Below, piece by piece: positions 7,451-15,609 of a stretch of 52,996 bases of DNA. The translations under genes and the position numbers were made by a program. Under the pieces are notes generated by a model that was given only the letters and a program-made list of their open reading frames with translations, made no database searches and had not been told where the DNA came from. Positions within the stretch are counted from its first letter, which is position 1, and the number at the start of each line of letters is the position of its first letter. Source of the stretch: Phaeobacter sp. (GTDB lineage: Bacteria; Pseudomonadota; Alphaproteobacteria; Rhodobacterales; Rhodobacteraceae); assembly GCF_022825805.1 (NCBI RefSeq), contig NZ_JAJDWC010000118.1:1-52996 (forward strand), in the 5' to 3' direction.

Positions 7451-7900
7451 ATGTCACTGAACGTCTATCTCTCCGGTGAAATTCACACAGATTGGCGCGA
7501 ACAAATTCAAAATGAGGCCGAGGGGCTGGATGTGCAGTTCACCAGTCCGGTGACAGACCATGACGCCAGCGATGACTGTGGTGTGGCCATTCTGGGTCAG
7601 GAGCCAAACAAGTTCTGGCATGACCACAAAGGCGCCAAGATCAATGCGATCCGCACGCGCAAGGGCATTGAAGAGGCCGATGTTGTGGTGGTTCGGTTCG
7701 GCGACAAATACAAGCAGTGGAATGCAGCTTTTGATGCAGGCTACGCCGCAGCGTTGGGCAAATCGCTGATTGTGCTGTCCCAGGATGCGCACCAACACGC
7801 CCTGAAAGAAGTCCACGCTGCAGCACTGGCTGTGGCTAGCGAGCCAGAGCAGGTCGTGCAAATCCTCCGTTATGTCACACGTGGCACACTGCCGGGCTGA
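7451..7900 (+). CDS. YtoQ-family protein (nucleoside 2-deoxyribosyltransferase-like fold)
   Basis: The protein has 149 residues. Its sequence is strongly YtoQ-like: start 'NVYLSGEIHTDWR', centre 'DHDASDDCGVAILG', and 'EEADVVVVRFGDKYKQWNAAFDAG' near 75-100. YtoQ relates to nucleoside 2-deoxyribosyltransferases, in which an Asp/Glu pair acts on the glycosidic bond, but the biochemical role of YtoQ itself is not settled to my knowledge. The N-terminal YLSGEI and the AFDAG segment correspond to the nucleoside-binding parts of that fold. ATG at 7451 is preceded by GGGAAAGGAAAC. It stands alone after the pheT terminator, with a 13-bp tandem repeat just downstream. Confidence 0.85.
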   Translation: MSLNVYLSGEIHTDWREQIQNEAEGLDVQFTSPVTDHDASDDCGVAILGQEPNKFWHDHKGAKINAIRTRKGIEEADVVVVRFGDKYKQWNAAFDAGYAAALGKSLIVLSQDAHQHALKEVHAAALAVASEPEQVVQILRYVTRGTLPG

Positions 7901-7913
7901 CCGTCTGACTGTC

Positions 7914-7965
7914 TGATACATCGGGCTGATGCATTGGGCTGATGCAACGGGCTGATGCACTGGGT
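7914..7965 (+). repeat. Four tandem copies of a 13-bp unit
   Basis: The units are TGATACATCGGGC, TGATGCATTGGGC, TGATGCAACGGGC and TGATGCACTGGGT, at 7914, 7927, 7940 and 7953. Each is imperfect at two or three positions. The array starts 14 bp after the YtoQ stop codon. It is not coding as far as I can see. Polymerase slippage is the simplest origin. Confidence 0.85.
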
Positions 7966-8241
7966 CTGGTCCCCTCAGACGGGGCCGGACCGCTGTTTGC
8001 CTATGCTCCTGCGTATCTGTTGCATGAGGCCACTTGTTGCGAAGGCTGAGGGTTCCAGATGTAGCCTTGTGTGTGACAAGGCCTTTGAACGCTCCGGGTA
8101 CCGTAAATGCGGCCAAAACGCGGGCGGCCTCTATCACCTTGTTTTGCTTGCTCAATCATTCATTAACAACAGCTGGCGTATTTTGGGCGTCTAAACGACC
8201 CTTTACGCGCCCCTGATCCATCGTGGGCCTTGGAACTGCCC
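7966..8241. other. Intergenic stretch without recognised features
   Basis: With the preceding tandem repeat this makes about 340 bp without a gene. A 79-codon open frame at 7955-8194 starts inside the repeat and has no ribosome-binding site, so I do not call it. A short AT-rich part at 8140-8180 may hold the promoter for the next gene, but I see no clear -35/-10 pair. Confidence 0.4.
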
Positions 8242-8781
8242 ATGAAAAATCGCCGTCGCCCCCGTTCGAAAGTCACTTCGCAAATCGAAGATGCAGGCCT
8301 GTTCAAACGAGAGGTGAGAACGGTCGTCGTTGAGCTGATCCCTGTCTTCAACCGCAGTTCACGCGGCGATCTGTTGATCAGTGGAATTGTGCAGCCAGAA
8401 ACCGAGATCGAAGTCGTGATTGCCGGGCGGCGCATGCAGGATGTCCACGCGCTTGCCGATCGCATGAAACGCTTGCGCAGTCAGGCGGTGCGGACCGCGA
8501 CCAACGGGCATCAGGCGATGTTGAATATCCGGCGGATGCGTTTGCGTGTACAGGTGCGCGGGGCTTGGCGTTTGCGGTTCGAACCGGATGAGTCGGGATG
8601 GGAGGTCAAAAGCTATCAATTGCTGGCCGCGCAATGGTCGTTCTTTGATCTGGATGGCATGACACGCATGTGCGGCTGGCCGCCGGTTGAACCGGAAAAC
8701 CGTATTCTGGACCGGGCGCGGGAAGCGCGTGCTCGCCTGGCAGCATCGCAATTTGCGCAGACCCAGCGCGTCAGCCTCTAA
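8242..8781 (+). CDS. Conserved-looking hypothetical protein, basic, 179 residues
   Basis: I do not recognise the family. ATG at 8242 is preferred to an in-frame TTG at 8230. The N-terminus is strongly basic (MKNRRRPRSKV), the middle has alternating beta-like segments ('VVVELIPVFNRS', 'LLISGIVQPETEIEVVIAGRR', 'RLRVQVRGAWRLRF'), and the C-terminus is a charged helix rich in Arg and Ala. There is no signal peptide, membrane segment or cysteine motif. Codon use matches its neighbours, which supports a real gene. It is transcribed alone and converges with the MscS gene. No function is proposed. Confidence 0.7.
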   Translation: MKNRRRPRSKVTSQIEDAGLFKREVRTVVVELIPVFNRSSRGDLLISGIVQPETEIEVVIAGRRMQDVHALADRMKRLRSQAVRTATNGHQAMLNIRRMRLRVQVRGAWRLRFEPDESGWEVKSYQLLAAQWSFFDLDGMTRMCGWPPVEPENRILDRAREARARLAASQFAQTQRVSL

Positions 8782-8869
8782 CCTGTTCCGTCCATACAGA
8801 CCATCGCACAGCTGAGCTGGCGTTTGGAGGTCTGGCTGCCCGATTGAGCAGCCAGATCCAGTTCCGGGG

Positions 8870-9676
8870 TCACCCGTCTTTCTTGATCTCGACGCTATGC
8901 GGATAAGGAATGGAAATCCCCTCTGCGTCAAAGGCTTCTTTCACCGCCTGGGTCATAGCGAATTTCAGTTCCCAATAGTCGGCGGCCTGGCACCAGATCC
9001 GCAGTGTAAGATCAACAGAGCTGTCGCCAAGGTTGGTAACGCGGATCCAGGGGGCAGGATCGCTCATCACCCGCTCATCCGCCTCTGCCAGCTTCAAGAT
9101 GACGGCCTTTGCAGCATCGGCGTTGTCGCCATAATCGATGCCAAACACCATATCAACGCGGCGGGTGTCATGGGCCGAGAAATTCGTAATGATCGCGCCC
9201 CAGGCCTGACCGTTTGGCACGATGATCTGCACGTTGTCCGGCGTGACCAGCTCTGTGACAAAGAGGTTCAGATCTACAACTGTGCCCGAGGTGCCGCCGA
9301 TATCGACATATTGGCCGATCTTATAGGGGCGAAACAGGACCAGCATGAAACCAGCGGCCAAGTCGCTCAACGTGCCCTGAAGGGCAAGACCAATGGCCAG
9401 GGTCGCCGCACCCAGCATTGCCACCAGACTGGTGACTTGGATACCAAAAATTCCCAGGACCGCGATAAAGACGATCAGCAGCAGAACCCAACGGACGATG
9501 CTGGCGATGAAATTGCCGAGCGTGGGATCAATCTGCGGGGTGTTGTTGATGCGCCGCCGCACTGCGTTGCCGATGATGCCGACCCCGATCCAGCCAACCA
9601 CCAGAACCACAACCGCTTTGGCTGCATTGTAAAGAATAGGCCATATGGCGTCGGCCTGAGAAATGAGTTCGTCCAT
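8870..9676 (-). CDS. Small-conductance mechanosensitive channel, MscS family
   Basis: The 268 residues are close to E. coli MscS (286). There are three membrane segments: about 15-37 (AAKAVVVLVVGWIGVGIIG), 55-78 (ASIVRWVLLLIVFIAVLGIFG) and the pore-lining TM3 at about 83-112, rich in Gly/Ala with 'LGAATLAIGLALQGTLSDLAAG'. The MscS beta domain follows ('IGQYVDIGGTSGTVVDL', 'VPNGQAWGAIITNFS'), then the alpha/beta cage and the typical end 'GISIPYP'. It opens under membrane tension to release solutes during hypo-osmotic shock in the inner membrane. It is monocistronic and points toward the preceding hypothetical gene. Confidence 0.95.
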   Translation of the reverse strand: MDELISQADAIWPILYNAAKAVVVLVVGWIGVGIIGNAVRRRINNTPQIDPTLGNFIASIVRWVLLLIVFIAVLGIFGIQVTSLVAMLGAATLAIGLALQGTLSDLAAGFMLVLFRPYKIGQYVDIGGTSGTVVDLNLFVTELVTPDNVQIIVPNGQAWGAIITNFSAHDTRRVDMVFGIDYGDNADAAKAVILKLAEADERVMSDPAPWIRVTNLGDSSVDLTLRIWCQAADYWELKFAMTQAVKEAFDAEGISIPYPHSVEIKKDG

Positions 9677-9929
9677 GACGTATCTGTCCCTGATTGCTAC
9701 GTGTTACCGGGACTGCTGGCAGCTGTTTGTTGTGTTTTGCATTGCTGGCCAAACCGGTGATCCCAACTATAGCGACAGGTTACGCTCAGCCGACACTGTT
9801 TTTTACGGTGATTTTCCGGTTTGAAACTGCAGCCCTGAGGCGCGCCGCTGCCTAGGGTTGTAGCGGCGGATGGTTCTACCTGCACGACGCCCGGCCCGCC
9901 GCGGCAGACCGGGGCATGCAGCTGTCTGA

Positions 9930-10925
9930 TTACTCCGCCGGCAGCGTAACTGGCAGGCCGCTTTCCAAAGATGCGGCTGCGGCATCCGCAAGGACCTGTG
10001 CTCTCAGACCGTCGTGCAGGCTGGGCGAGGGCTGGGTGCCGTTTTGGATTGCGGTCACGAAACTTGCCATCTCGTTGCGATACGCGGCTTCGTAGCGTTC
10101 TAGGAAAAAGTGCTGGGCTGGGGCCTGCTGAAATCCCTGAGCGCCTGCAATTTCAACTGTGTTTTCCAATACATTTCCAGCCCGCAGCAGACCATTGGAT
10201 CCATGAACTTCCACACGCTGATCATAGCCGTAGGTGGCCCGACGCGAGTTGGAAATCTGACAAATCTTGCCGCTCGCGGTGGTGAGTGTCACCGCAGCCG
10301 TGTCCACATCCCCTGCAGCACCGATTTCAGGATCCACCAGTGCGGCGCCGACTGCAAAGACCTGGACCGGTTCTTCGGCCAGCAAAAAGCGCGCCATGTC
10401 GAAATCATGGATCATCATGTCACGGAACAAACCGCCAGATGTTTTGATGTAGCTGACAGGCGGCGGCGAGGGGTCACGCGACAGTATGGTGATCAACTCC
10501 ACGTCGCCGATGGCTCCGTCTCGCAACCGCGATTCCAGGTTGGCAAAATTGGGATCAAATCGCCTGTTGAAAGCGGTCAGAAACGCTACGTTGGCGGCGT
10601 CCACGGCCGTGCGGCAGGCGCGAATACGGTCTGCGGACATGTCGATTGGTTTTTCACAGAATATCGCTTTGCCGGCGGCGGCAGCGCTGTGGATCAGATC
10701 GAAATGTGTGTCCGTGGGTGTGCCGATAACCACGGCATCCACATCGGGGCTGTTGATCACCTCGTCTGGCGACAGGACCTTTGCGCCGGTCTTGGCAGCA
10801 AGTGCCTCTGCGGCGGCTGGCATGGCGTCTGCAACAGCGGTGATGCGGACATTGTCCAGTTGGTCAATCGACCTCGCATGGACCTGTCCGATGCGGCCGC
10901 AGCCCAGAAGTCCGATTTTGATCAT
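9930..10925 (-). CDS. iolG: Inositol 2-dehydrogenase
   Basis: The protein has 331 residues from ATG at 10925, which overlaps the aldolase stop as ATGA and has GGGAG upstream. It has a Gfo/Idh/MocA fold: NAD-binding GLLGCGRIG at the start, FCEKP at 89-93 with catalytic Lys92, and 'RDMMIHDFDMARF' supplying Asp169 and His173, spaced as in B. subtilis IolG (Lys97, Asp172, His176 by memory). It oxidises myo-inositol to scyllo-inosose with NAD+, the first step of the pathway. It is the last gene of the leftward iol operon. Scyllo- or D-chiro-inositol could also be substrates. Confidence 0.88.
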   Translation of the reverse strand: MIKIGLLGCGRIGQVHARSIDQLDNVRITAVADAMPAAAEALAAKTGAKVLSPDEVINSPDVDAVVIGTPTDTHFDLIHSAAAAGKAIFCEKPIDMSADRIRACRTAVDAANVAFLTAFNRRFDPNFANLESRLRDGAIGDVELITILSRDPSPPPVSYIKTSGGLFRDMMIHDFDMARFLLAEEPVQVFAVGAALVDPEIGAAGDVDTAAVTLTTASGKICQISNSRRATYGYDQRVEVHGSNGLLRAGNVLENTVEIAGAQGFQQAPAQHFFLERYEAAYRNEMASFVTAIQNGTQPSPSLHDGLRAQVLADAAAASLESGLPVTLPAE

Positions 10926-11758
10926 TGGGAGTCTCCCTTGAAACACCGCAGCACCTTGCGTGCGGCATCGACAACAGGATCATGGGTTTCGCTGAGTATG
11001 CTGACACGGTCAAACCGGCTTGGATCGACGTTGACAGCGGTGCGCAGCGCACTGCCGAATGCCATGCGCAGTTCTGTCCCGATGTTGAACTTACATACCT
11101 GCGAGCGGCGCGCCAGTGTCTGGCGTTCTGTTACCGGCACACCGGAGCCGCCATGGATGACAAGCGGCACGTCAGTGAGCGCCTCAATCGCGCGAATGCG
11201 CGCAACGTCCAGTCCGCCTTCTTTGTCTTGCTGGAGGTGGACGTTTCCCACCGAGATTGCCATGGCATCCACGCCTGTTTCGCGCGCAAAGCGGCAGGCC
11301 TCCTGCGGATCTGTCCCGGCGGATTGCTCTCCTCCGGAATAGCCGACAAAGCCGATCTCGCCTTCGCAGGACACACCAGCGGCATGGGCCATTTCTACGA
11401 TCTTCGCGGTTTCGGCGATATTCTCGTCGAGCGGTTTGCGCGATCCATCGTACATCACAGACGTGAAACCGCTGTCGATGGCAATGCGACAGTCACCTTC
11501 CGTGTATCCATGATCGAGATGTGCGACCACGGGAACGCTTGCGTCCTCGGCCAAATGGCGGAACATCTTCCCCAAGATCGGCAGCGGCGTGTGCATCCTG
11601 CAGGAGGGGCCCGCCTGTAGGATAACAGGGACATTCTCTGCTTCGGCGGCCGCAACATAGGCGCGCATGTCTTCCCAACCCAATGTCACCAACCCGGCCA
11701 CAGCATACCCGTCTCGCAAGGCGGGCTGCAGGACCTCCTTCAATGTGGCGAGGGTCAT
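10922..11758 (-). CDS. iolJ: Class II aldolase, probable 5-dehydro-2-deoxyphosphogluconate aldolase (IolJ-like)
   Basis: The protein has 278 residues with the class II fructose-bisphosphate aldolase fold. HLDHG at 80-84 provides catalytic Asp82 and zinc ligand His83; later metal or phosphate motifs are CEGEIGFVG, 'SVGNVH' and 'IHGGSGV'. In this operon the IolC kinase lacks the fused DUF2090 aldolase domain seen in many proteobacteria, so a separate aldolase is needed to split 2-deoxy-5-keto-gluconate 6-phosphate into DHAP and malonate semialdehyde. That assignment is by context; tagatose- or fructose-bisphosphate aldolase would look similar. It overlaps iolB and iolG by 4 nt each. Confidence 0.75.
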   Translation of the reverse strand: MTLATLKEVLQPALRDGYAVAGLVTLGWEDMRAYVAAAEAENVPVILQAGPSCRMHTPLPILGKMFRHLAEDASVPVVAHLDHGYTEGDCRIAIDSGFTSVMYDGSRKPLDENIAETAKIVEMAHAAGVSCEGEIGFVGYSGGEQSAGTDPQEACRFARETGVDAMAISVGNVHLQQDKEGGLDVARIRAIEALTDVPLVIHGGSGVPVTERQTLARRSQVCKFNIGTELRMAFGSALRTAVNVDPSRFDRVSILSETHDPVVDAARKVLRCFKGDSQ

Positions 11759-12612
11759 TTGAACTTTGCCACCATGTCTTTGATGCCAGGGATGGTTTCC
11801 ACCTGATAGGCGTGGGTTGGCTGGAAATACTGGATCAGACTGCGTTGGCTCAGCCCGCCAAGAATGGTGAAATAATACATCTCATATCCAGGCATGACCG
11901 CGCAGGGGTGGTAGCCTTTGTCGATCATGATCGTGGAGCCATCCATCAGTTGGTAGGCATCGCCAGGTTCACCTTCTTCGCGCTGCAGGATCTGAACGCC
12001 CGAGCCGTGGTTTGGGCGAAAGCGAAAGTTGTAGGTCTCGTCATGCCGCGTTTCGATGATGTTGCCTTCAGCGTCTTTGCGGTCGGTGTCGTGTTTATGC
12101 GCAGGAAACCCCGACCAGCCGCCCTGACCGACGGTGAACAGCTCGGACACCAGCAAGCGGCCGACTTTGTCGTGTTGTTTTTGACCTAAGATGTGTTTGA
12201 TTTTCCGGTGGGTTTTGGTGTCGTCGGAGCCGTATTGCACCAGATCGATCCCATCGCCTCGCACGTCAAAGGGTTCGAGGACTTTGTCGTATTTTGCGCC
12301 CGCAATAAATGTTTCTGTTTGATCGGATCGGCAGGTGATGGTCACTTTGGCGCCAACAGGAATATACACGCCTTCGGGCTCTCCGTCCCAGACATCCAGC
12401 GTGCGGTTGCCCAAGGCGCTGTAGGTGAGCCCCTCAACCTCAATATCAACGGTGCCGGTGGCGGGAACGATACAGGTTTCATATCCCGGAACCTGATATT
12501 CAAAACTCTGATCTTTGGTCAGTTTGACGATGTTGAAATAGTTCAGTGGAACGACATCGTTGTCCGCCGCCACGATGGCTTTGTTCTTGTTGTCATGGGG
12601 GGCAATATGCAT
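11755..12612 (-). CDS. iolB: 5-deoxy-glucuronate isomerase
   Basis: The protein has 285 residues from ATG at 12612, with AGGA 7 nt upstream; a TTG two codons earlier is less likely. IolB is a two-cupin metal enzyme. Metal-binding positions are visible in 'GFPAHKHDTD' and the following 'RHDETYNFRF', with a late cupin strand 'HPCAVMPGYEMYYF'. It converts 5-deoxy-glucuronate to 2-deoxy-5-keto-D-gluconate. It lies 12 bp after iolC and overlaps the aldolase as ATGA. Confidence 0.93.
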   Translation of the reverse strand: MHIAPHDNKNKAIVAADNDVVPLNYFNIVKLTKDQSFEYQVPGYETCIVPATGTVDIEVEGLTYSALGNRTLDVWDGEPEGVYIPVGAKVTITCRSDQTETFIAGAKYDKVLEPFDVRGDGIDLVQYGSDDTKTHRKIKHILGQKQHDKVGRLLVSELFTVGQGGWSGFPAHKHDTDRKDAEGNIIETRHDETYNFRFRPNHGSGVQILQREEGEPGDAYQLMDGSTIMIDKGYHPCAVMPGYEMYYFTILGGLSQRSLIQYFQPTHAYQVETIPGIKDMVAKFK

Positions 12613-12624
12613 GGTCAAATCCTT

Positions 12625-13617
12625 TCAAACAGCGGTTGCGCCAGGATGGCTCGCGAGGAACGCCTCCAGCGCTTGAGTATCGGGCATGGCAGGGGCGCAG
12701 CCGGGTTTTGCCACAACGATTGATGCGCAGGCCGAACCGCGCAGGATCGCATCCTTCAGGGGCTGATTGGCGGCCAAAGCGCCGAGAAACCCAGCCATGA
12801 AACTGTCGCCCGCGCCTGTTGGTTTCAGCGCGTCGACCTTGAAAATGCCGGTGGGGATCTGGGTGTCACCCGTCAGTGTGATCGCGCCTTTGGGGCCCAT
12901 TTTATAGACCACGATGGCGGCTTTGGTACGTGCGAGACTGCGAGCCTTGGCGAGGCCTTTGTCGATCCCGCCCGCCATAAAGCCAAATTCCTCGTCATTG
13001 CCGACGATGATGTCAGAAAGGTCGCCCGCGCGAGACAGGACATCGGCTGCAATCTCGGCCGAGGGCCAGCTGTAGGGGCGGTAATCGACATCGAAAATCA
13101 CAGGCAAACCGGCTGCGCGGGCCAGTTCGAAGGCCCGGAACGCGGCGGAGCGGGACGGTTCCGCAGCAAAGACGGTTCCAGCGGCGATCACGGCGTCAAA
13201 GGCGCTGTAGTCGATCTGTTCGACATCTTCGAGGCCCATTTGGAAATCTGCCGCGTTGTTGCGATAGATCACGCTTTGATGGTCTTCTACCCGACTTTCA
13301 TAGACCGCAAGCGAGGTCCGATATTCGCCGGTGATCCGTCTGACCATCGTGCGGTCCACGCCATAGTGGTCCAATTGGTTCAGGCAGTACCACCCAACAG
13401 CGTCATCGGACACGCAGGTCACCAGCGCGGCCTCGCAGCCCATTTTCACCAGTCCTGCGGCGATATTGGCACTGCTTCCGCCCATGGCCACGATCATATC
13501 GGTGGCAGCCTGTGTTGCGGTGCCTGCGGGGGTGGGGCAGAGATCCATGCCGACCCGGCCGATCACCAGAAAGCGGCGTCCGGCAAGTTTGCGGATGATC
13601 GCATCGAGGCTGTGCAT
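12625..13617 (-). CDS. iolC: 5-dehydro-2-deoxygluconokinase
   Basis: The protein has 330 residues with a PfkB/ribokinase fold. It has an N-terminal glycine-rich 'MGGSSANIAAGLVKMG' signature and the C-terminal 'PTGAGDSFMAGFLGAL' signature whose Asp is the catalytic base. It phosphorylates 2-deoxy-5-keto-gluconate. Many proteobacterial IolC proteins are about 640 residues with a C-terminal DUF2090 aldolase domain. This one is kinase-only, matching the separate aldolase downstream. Its start overlaps the iolD stop by one base (TGATG). Confidence 0.92.
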   Translation of the reverse strand: MHSLDAIIRKLAGRRFLVIGRVGMDLCPTPAGTATQAATDMIVAMGGSSANIAAGLVKMGCEAALVTCVSDDAVGWYCLNQLDHYGVDRTMVRRITGEYRTSLAVYESRVEDHQSVIYRNNAADFQMGLEDVEQIDYSAFDAVIAAGTVFAAEPSRSAAFRAFELARAAGLPVIFDVDYRPYSWPSAEIAADVLSRAGDLSDIIVGNDEEFGFMAGGIDKGLAKARSLARTKAAIVVYKMGPKGAITLTGDTQIPTGIFKVDALKPTGAGDSFMAGFLGALAANQPLKDAILRGSACASIVVAKPGCAPAMPDTQALEAFLASHPGATAV

Positions 13618-15491
13618 CAGACCCCCCGACGCTGTTTGCTACGGGTTGCTTCCCATTCATGATGGGCCGTTTCGACACCTGGACTGGTGGTCACGTGGGG
13701 TGTTCCCACTTCCCACCAGGCATGCCCCTGTGTTGTCCATCCCTCGTAGGCATCGACCTTCATCACGATGACGCTGGTTCGATCGGCCTCTTGTGCCCGT
13801 TTGAAGGCTTCGGCCAGCTCTGCTGGGGTTTCCACGGTTTCGGCTCTTGCGCCCATGGCTGCGGAATGAGCTTCGAAATCGACCGCAAAAGCCTCCGGAA
13901 TGGTTGGGCAGTCCGAGAGCAGGTTGTTGAAACTCTCATTGCCGGTGTTGTTTTGCAGTTTGTTGATCACCGCAAAACCACCGTTGTCCAGCACCAGAAT
14001 GATCAGTTTCTTTTGGCTCAAGACGCTGGAGTATATGTCAGAATTCAGCATCATGTAGGAACCATCACCGACAAAGACGATGGTGTCGCGATCAGCTTCG
14101 CGTTGGCTTTGGGCGATTTTGGCGCCCCAGCCACCGGCGATTTCATATCCCATACAAGAAAAGCCGAACTCCACGTCAACCGTTCCGGGGCTCAGGGTGC
14201 GCCAGTTTGCGGTCACCTCTGCAGGCAATCCACCAGCTGCAGTGACGACGCGGTCGCGGGGGTGGCACAGCGCGTTCACAACGCCGATGGCCTGCGCATA
14301 GGATTTGGGTTTGTTGTCCCCATGGGCGACATTCTCGGCCACATATGCGGACCATTTTTCCCGCTCCGTTTGGGCCGATTGGACCCAGGTGTCCGGCGCC
14401 TTGTAGCCGGTGCAGGCGGCTGACAGTGCGGTCAATGCGCGTTTGGCATCTCCGACAACTGGCAGTGACTGATGTTTGCCAGCATCATGACGGGCCGCAT
14501 TGAGAGATATGAACCGCGCGTCCTGGGCAAACGCAGTCCAGGAGCCGGTGGTGAAATCTTGCAGACGCGTGCCCACCGCAACGATGACATCCGCACGTTC
14601 GGCTATTGTGTTGGCGCTGTCCGATCCGGTGACGCCGATAGGGCCGATGTTCAATGGGTCCGTATCCAGCAGGTTTGCGCGTCCTGCGATTGTTTCCACA
14701 ACCGGGATCTGATGCGTCGTTGCGAAAGCTGTCAGCTCTTCTACGGCGCGGCTGTATTGGACCCCGCCGCCGGCAATGATCATGGGGCGTTTCGCACCGC
14801 GAAGAAGGGCGGCCGCCTCTGCGATCTCATCTTCATCGGGGGTCACGCGGCGAATGCGGTGGATGCGCTTTTCAAAGAACGCGGTTGGGTAGTCATAAGT
14901 CCACCCCTGCACGTCTTGTGGCAAGCCAAGGAAGGCAGGCCCGCAATCGCCCGGATCCAACATTGTAGCTAACGCTGCAGGTAGTGATTGAATGACCTGC
15001 GCTGGATGGGTGATCCGATCCCAATACCGCGATACCGGTTTGAAGGCGTCATTTACGCCGACGGTTGGATCCTCGAAGTTTTCCATCTGCTGCAACACGG
15101 GGTCGGGCAGGCGGGTCAGAAAGGTATCACCGCACAGCATGAGCATCGGCAGACGGTTGGCATGCGCCAGCGCGGCAGCTGTCGCCAGGTTGGAGGTGCC
15201 GGGGCCTGCGCTGGCAGTGCAGAACATGAACCTCTGCCGCAGCCACTGTTTGGCATAGCCAGCCGCTGCAAATCCCATGCTTTGTTCGTTTTGCCCACGA
15301 TACAAAGGCAGCGCATCCCGCGCATCATAGAGTGCTTCGCCAAGGCATGTGACATTGCCGTGGCCGAAAATGCCAAAGCCGCCGCCACAGAGCCTCATCT
15401 CTTGGCCATCAATGAGAATATACTGATTGGACAGCCAGCGAATGATGGCCTGTGCGGTGGTCAGCCGAATGGTGGATGGCGGCGTTGTCAT
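13617..15491 (-). CDS. iolD: 3D-(3,5/4)-trihydroxycyclohexane-1,2-dione hydrolase
   Basis: The protein has 624 residues of the thiamine-diphosphate enzyme family (acetolactate synthase-like). The N-terminal domain carries the cofactor-activating Glu in 'YRGQNEQSMGFAAAGYA', the central domain has 'GPIGVTGSDSANTIAERADVIVAVGTRL', and the C-terminal domain has the ThDP/Mg motif 'GDGSYMM...' followed by 'LDNGGFAVINKLQ'. It hydrolyses the ring dione to 5-deoxy-glucuronate. It is the first gene of the leftward operon and its promoter region holds the LacI-type palindrome. Confidence 0.95.
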   Translation of the reverse strand: MTTPPSTIRLTTAQAIIRWLSNQYILIDGQEMRLCGGGFGIFGHGNVTCLGEALYDARDALPLYRGQNEQSMGFAAAGYAKQWLRQRFMFCTASAGPGTSNLATAAALAHANRLPMLMLCGDTFLTRLPDPVLQQMENFEDPTVGVNDAFKPVSRYWDRITHPAQVIQSLPAALATMLDPGDCGPAFLGLPQDVQGWTYDYPTAFFEKRIHRIRRVTPDEDEIAEAAALLRGAKRPMIIAGGGVQYSRAVEELTAFATTHQIPVVETIAGRANLLDTDPLNIGPIGVTGSDSANTIAERADVIVAVGTRLQDFTTGSWTAFAQDARFISLNAARHDAGKHQSLPVVGDAKRALTALSAACTGYKAPDTWVQSAQTEREKWSAYVAENVAHGDNKPKSYAQAIGVVNALCHPRDRVVTAAGGLPAEVTANWRTLSPGTVDVEFGFSCMGYEIAGGWGAKIAQSQREADRDTIVFVGDGSYMMLNSDIYSSVLSQKKLIILVLDNGGFAVINKLQNNTGNESFNNLLSDCPTIPEAFAVDFEAHSAAMGARAETVETPAELAEAFKRAQEADRTSVIVMKVDAYEGWTTQGHAWWEVGTPHVTTSPGVETAHHEWEATRSKQRRGV

Positions 15492-15535
15492 GCGTGGGAA
15501 CCCCGAAGATGATCTGGTGTCGCAACGATTTCGTC

Positions 15536-15564
15536 TTGCGACATTTCGATTCTCAAGATACTAA
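15536..15564 (+). promoter_or_regulatory. Candidate promoter for the rightward iol genes
   Basis: TTGCGA (15536-15541) and TACTAA (15559-15564) are separated by 17 bp. The LacI-type palindrome begins 3 bp downstream and would cover the start of transcription. The -10 match is only moderate, so this is a candidate. Confidence 0.4.
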
Positions 15565-15566
15565 AT

Positions 15567-15582
15567 TTGCAACCGGTTGCAA
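15567..15582. promoter_or_regulatory. LacI-type operator, copy 1 (iolD / dehydrogenase divergent region)
   Basis: TTGCAACCGGTTGCAA is a perfect 16-bp palindrome with the central CG step typical of LacI/GalR-family operators. It lies between divergent iolD and the Gfo/Idh gene. The same 16 bp recurs upstream of the ABC importer beside the LacI gene, which strongly links the two operons. Confidence 0.85.
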
Positions 15583-15609
15583 TTCGAATTTCATGGGTGG
15601 TGCAGTTTG

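Noticed and set aside
7914-7965. CRISPR-like array
   Set aside because: Units are 13 bp with no spacers between them; a simple tandem repeat. No cas genes occur anywhere in the window.
10110-11342. 410-codon plus-strand frame opposite iolG and the aldolase
   Set aside because: Antisense shadow; low-complexity composition and no family match.
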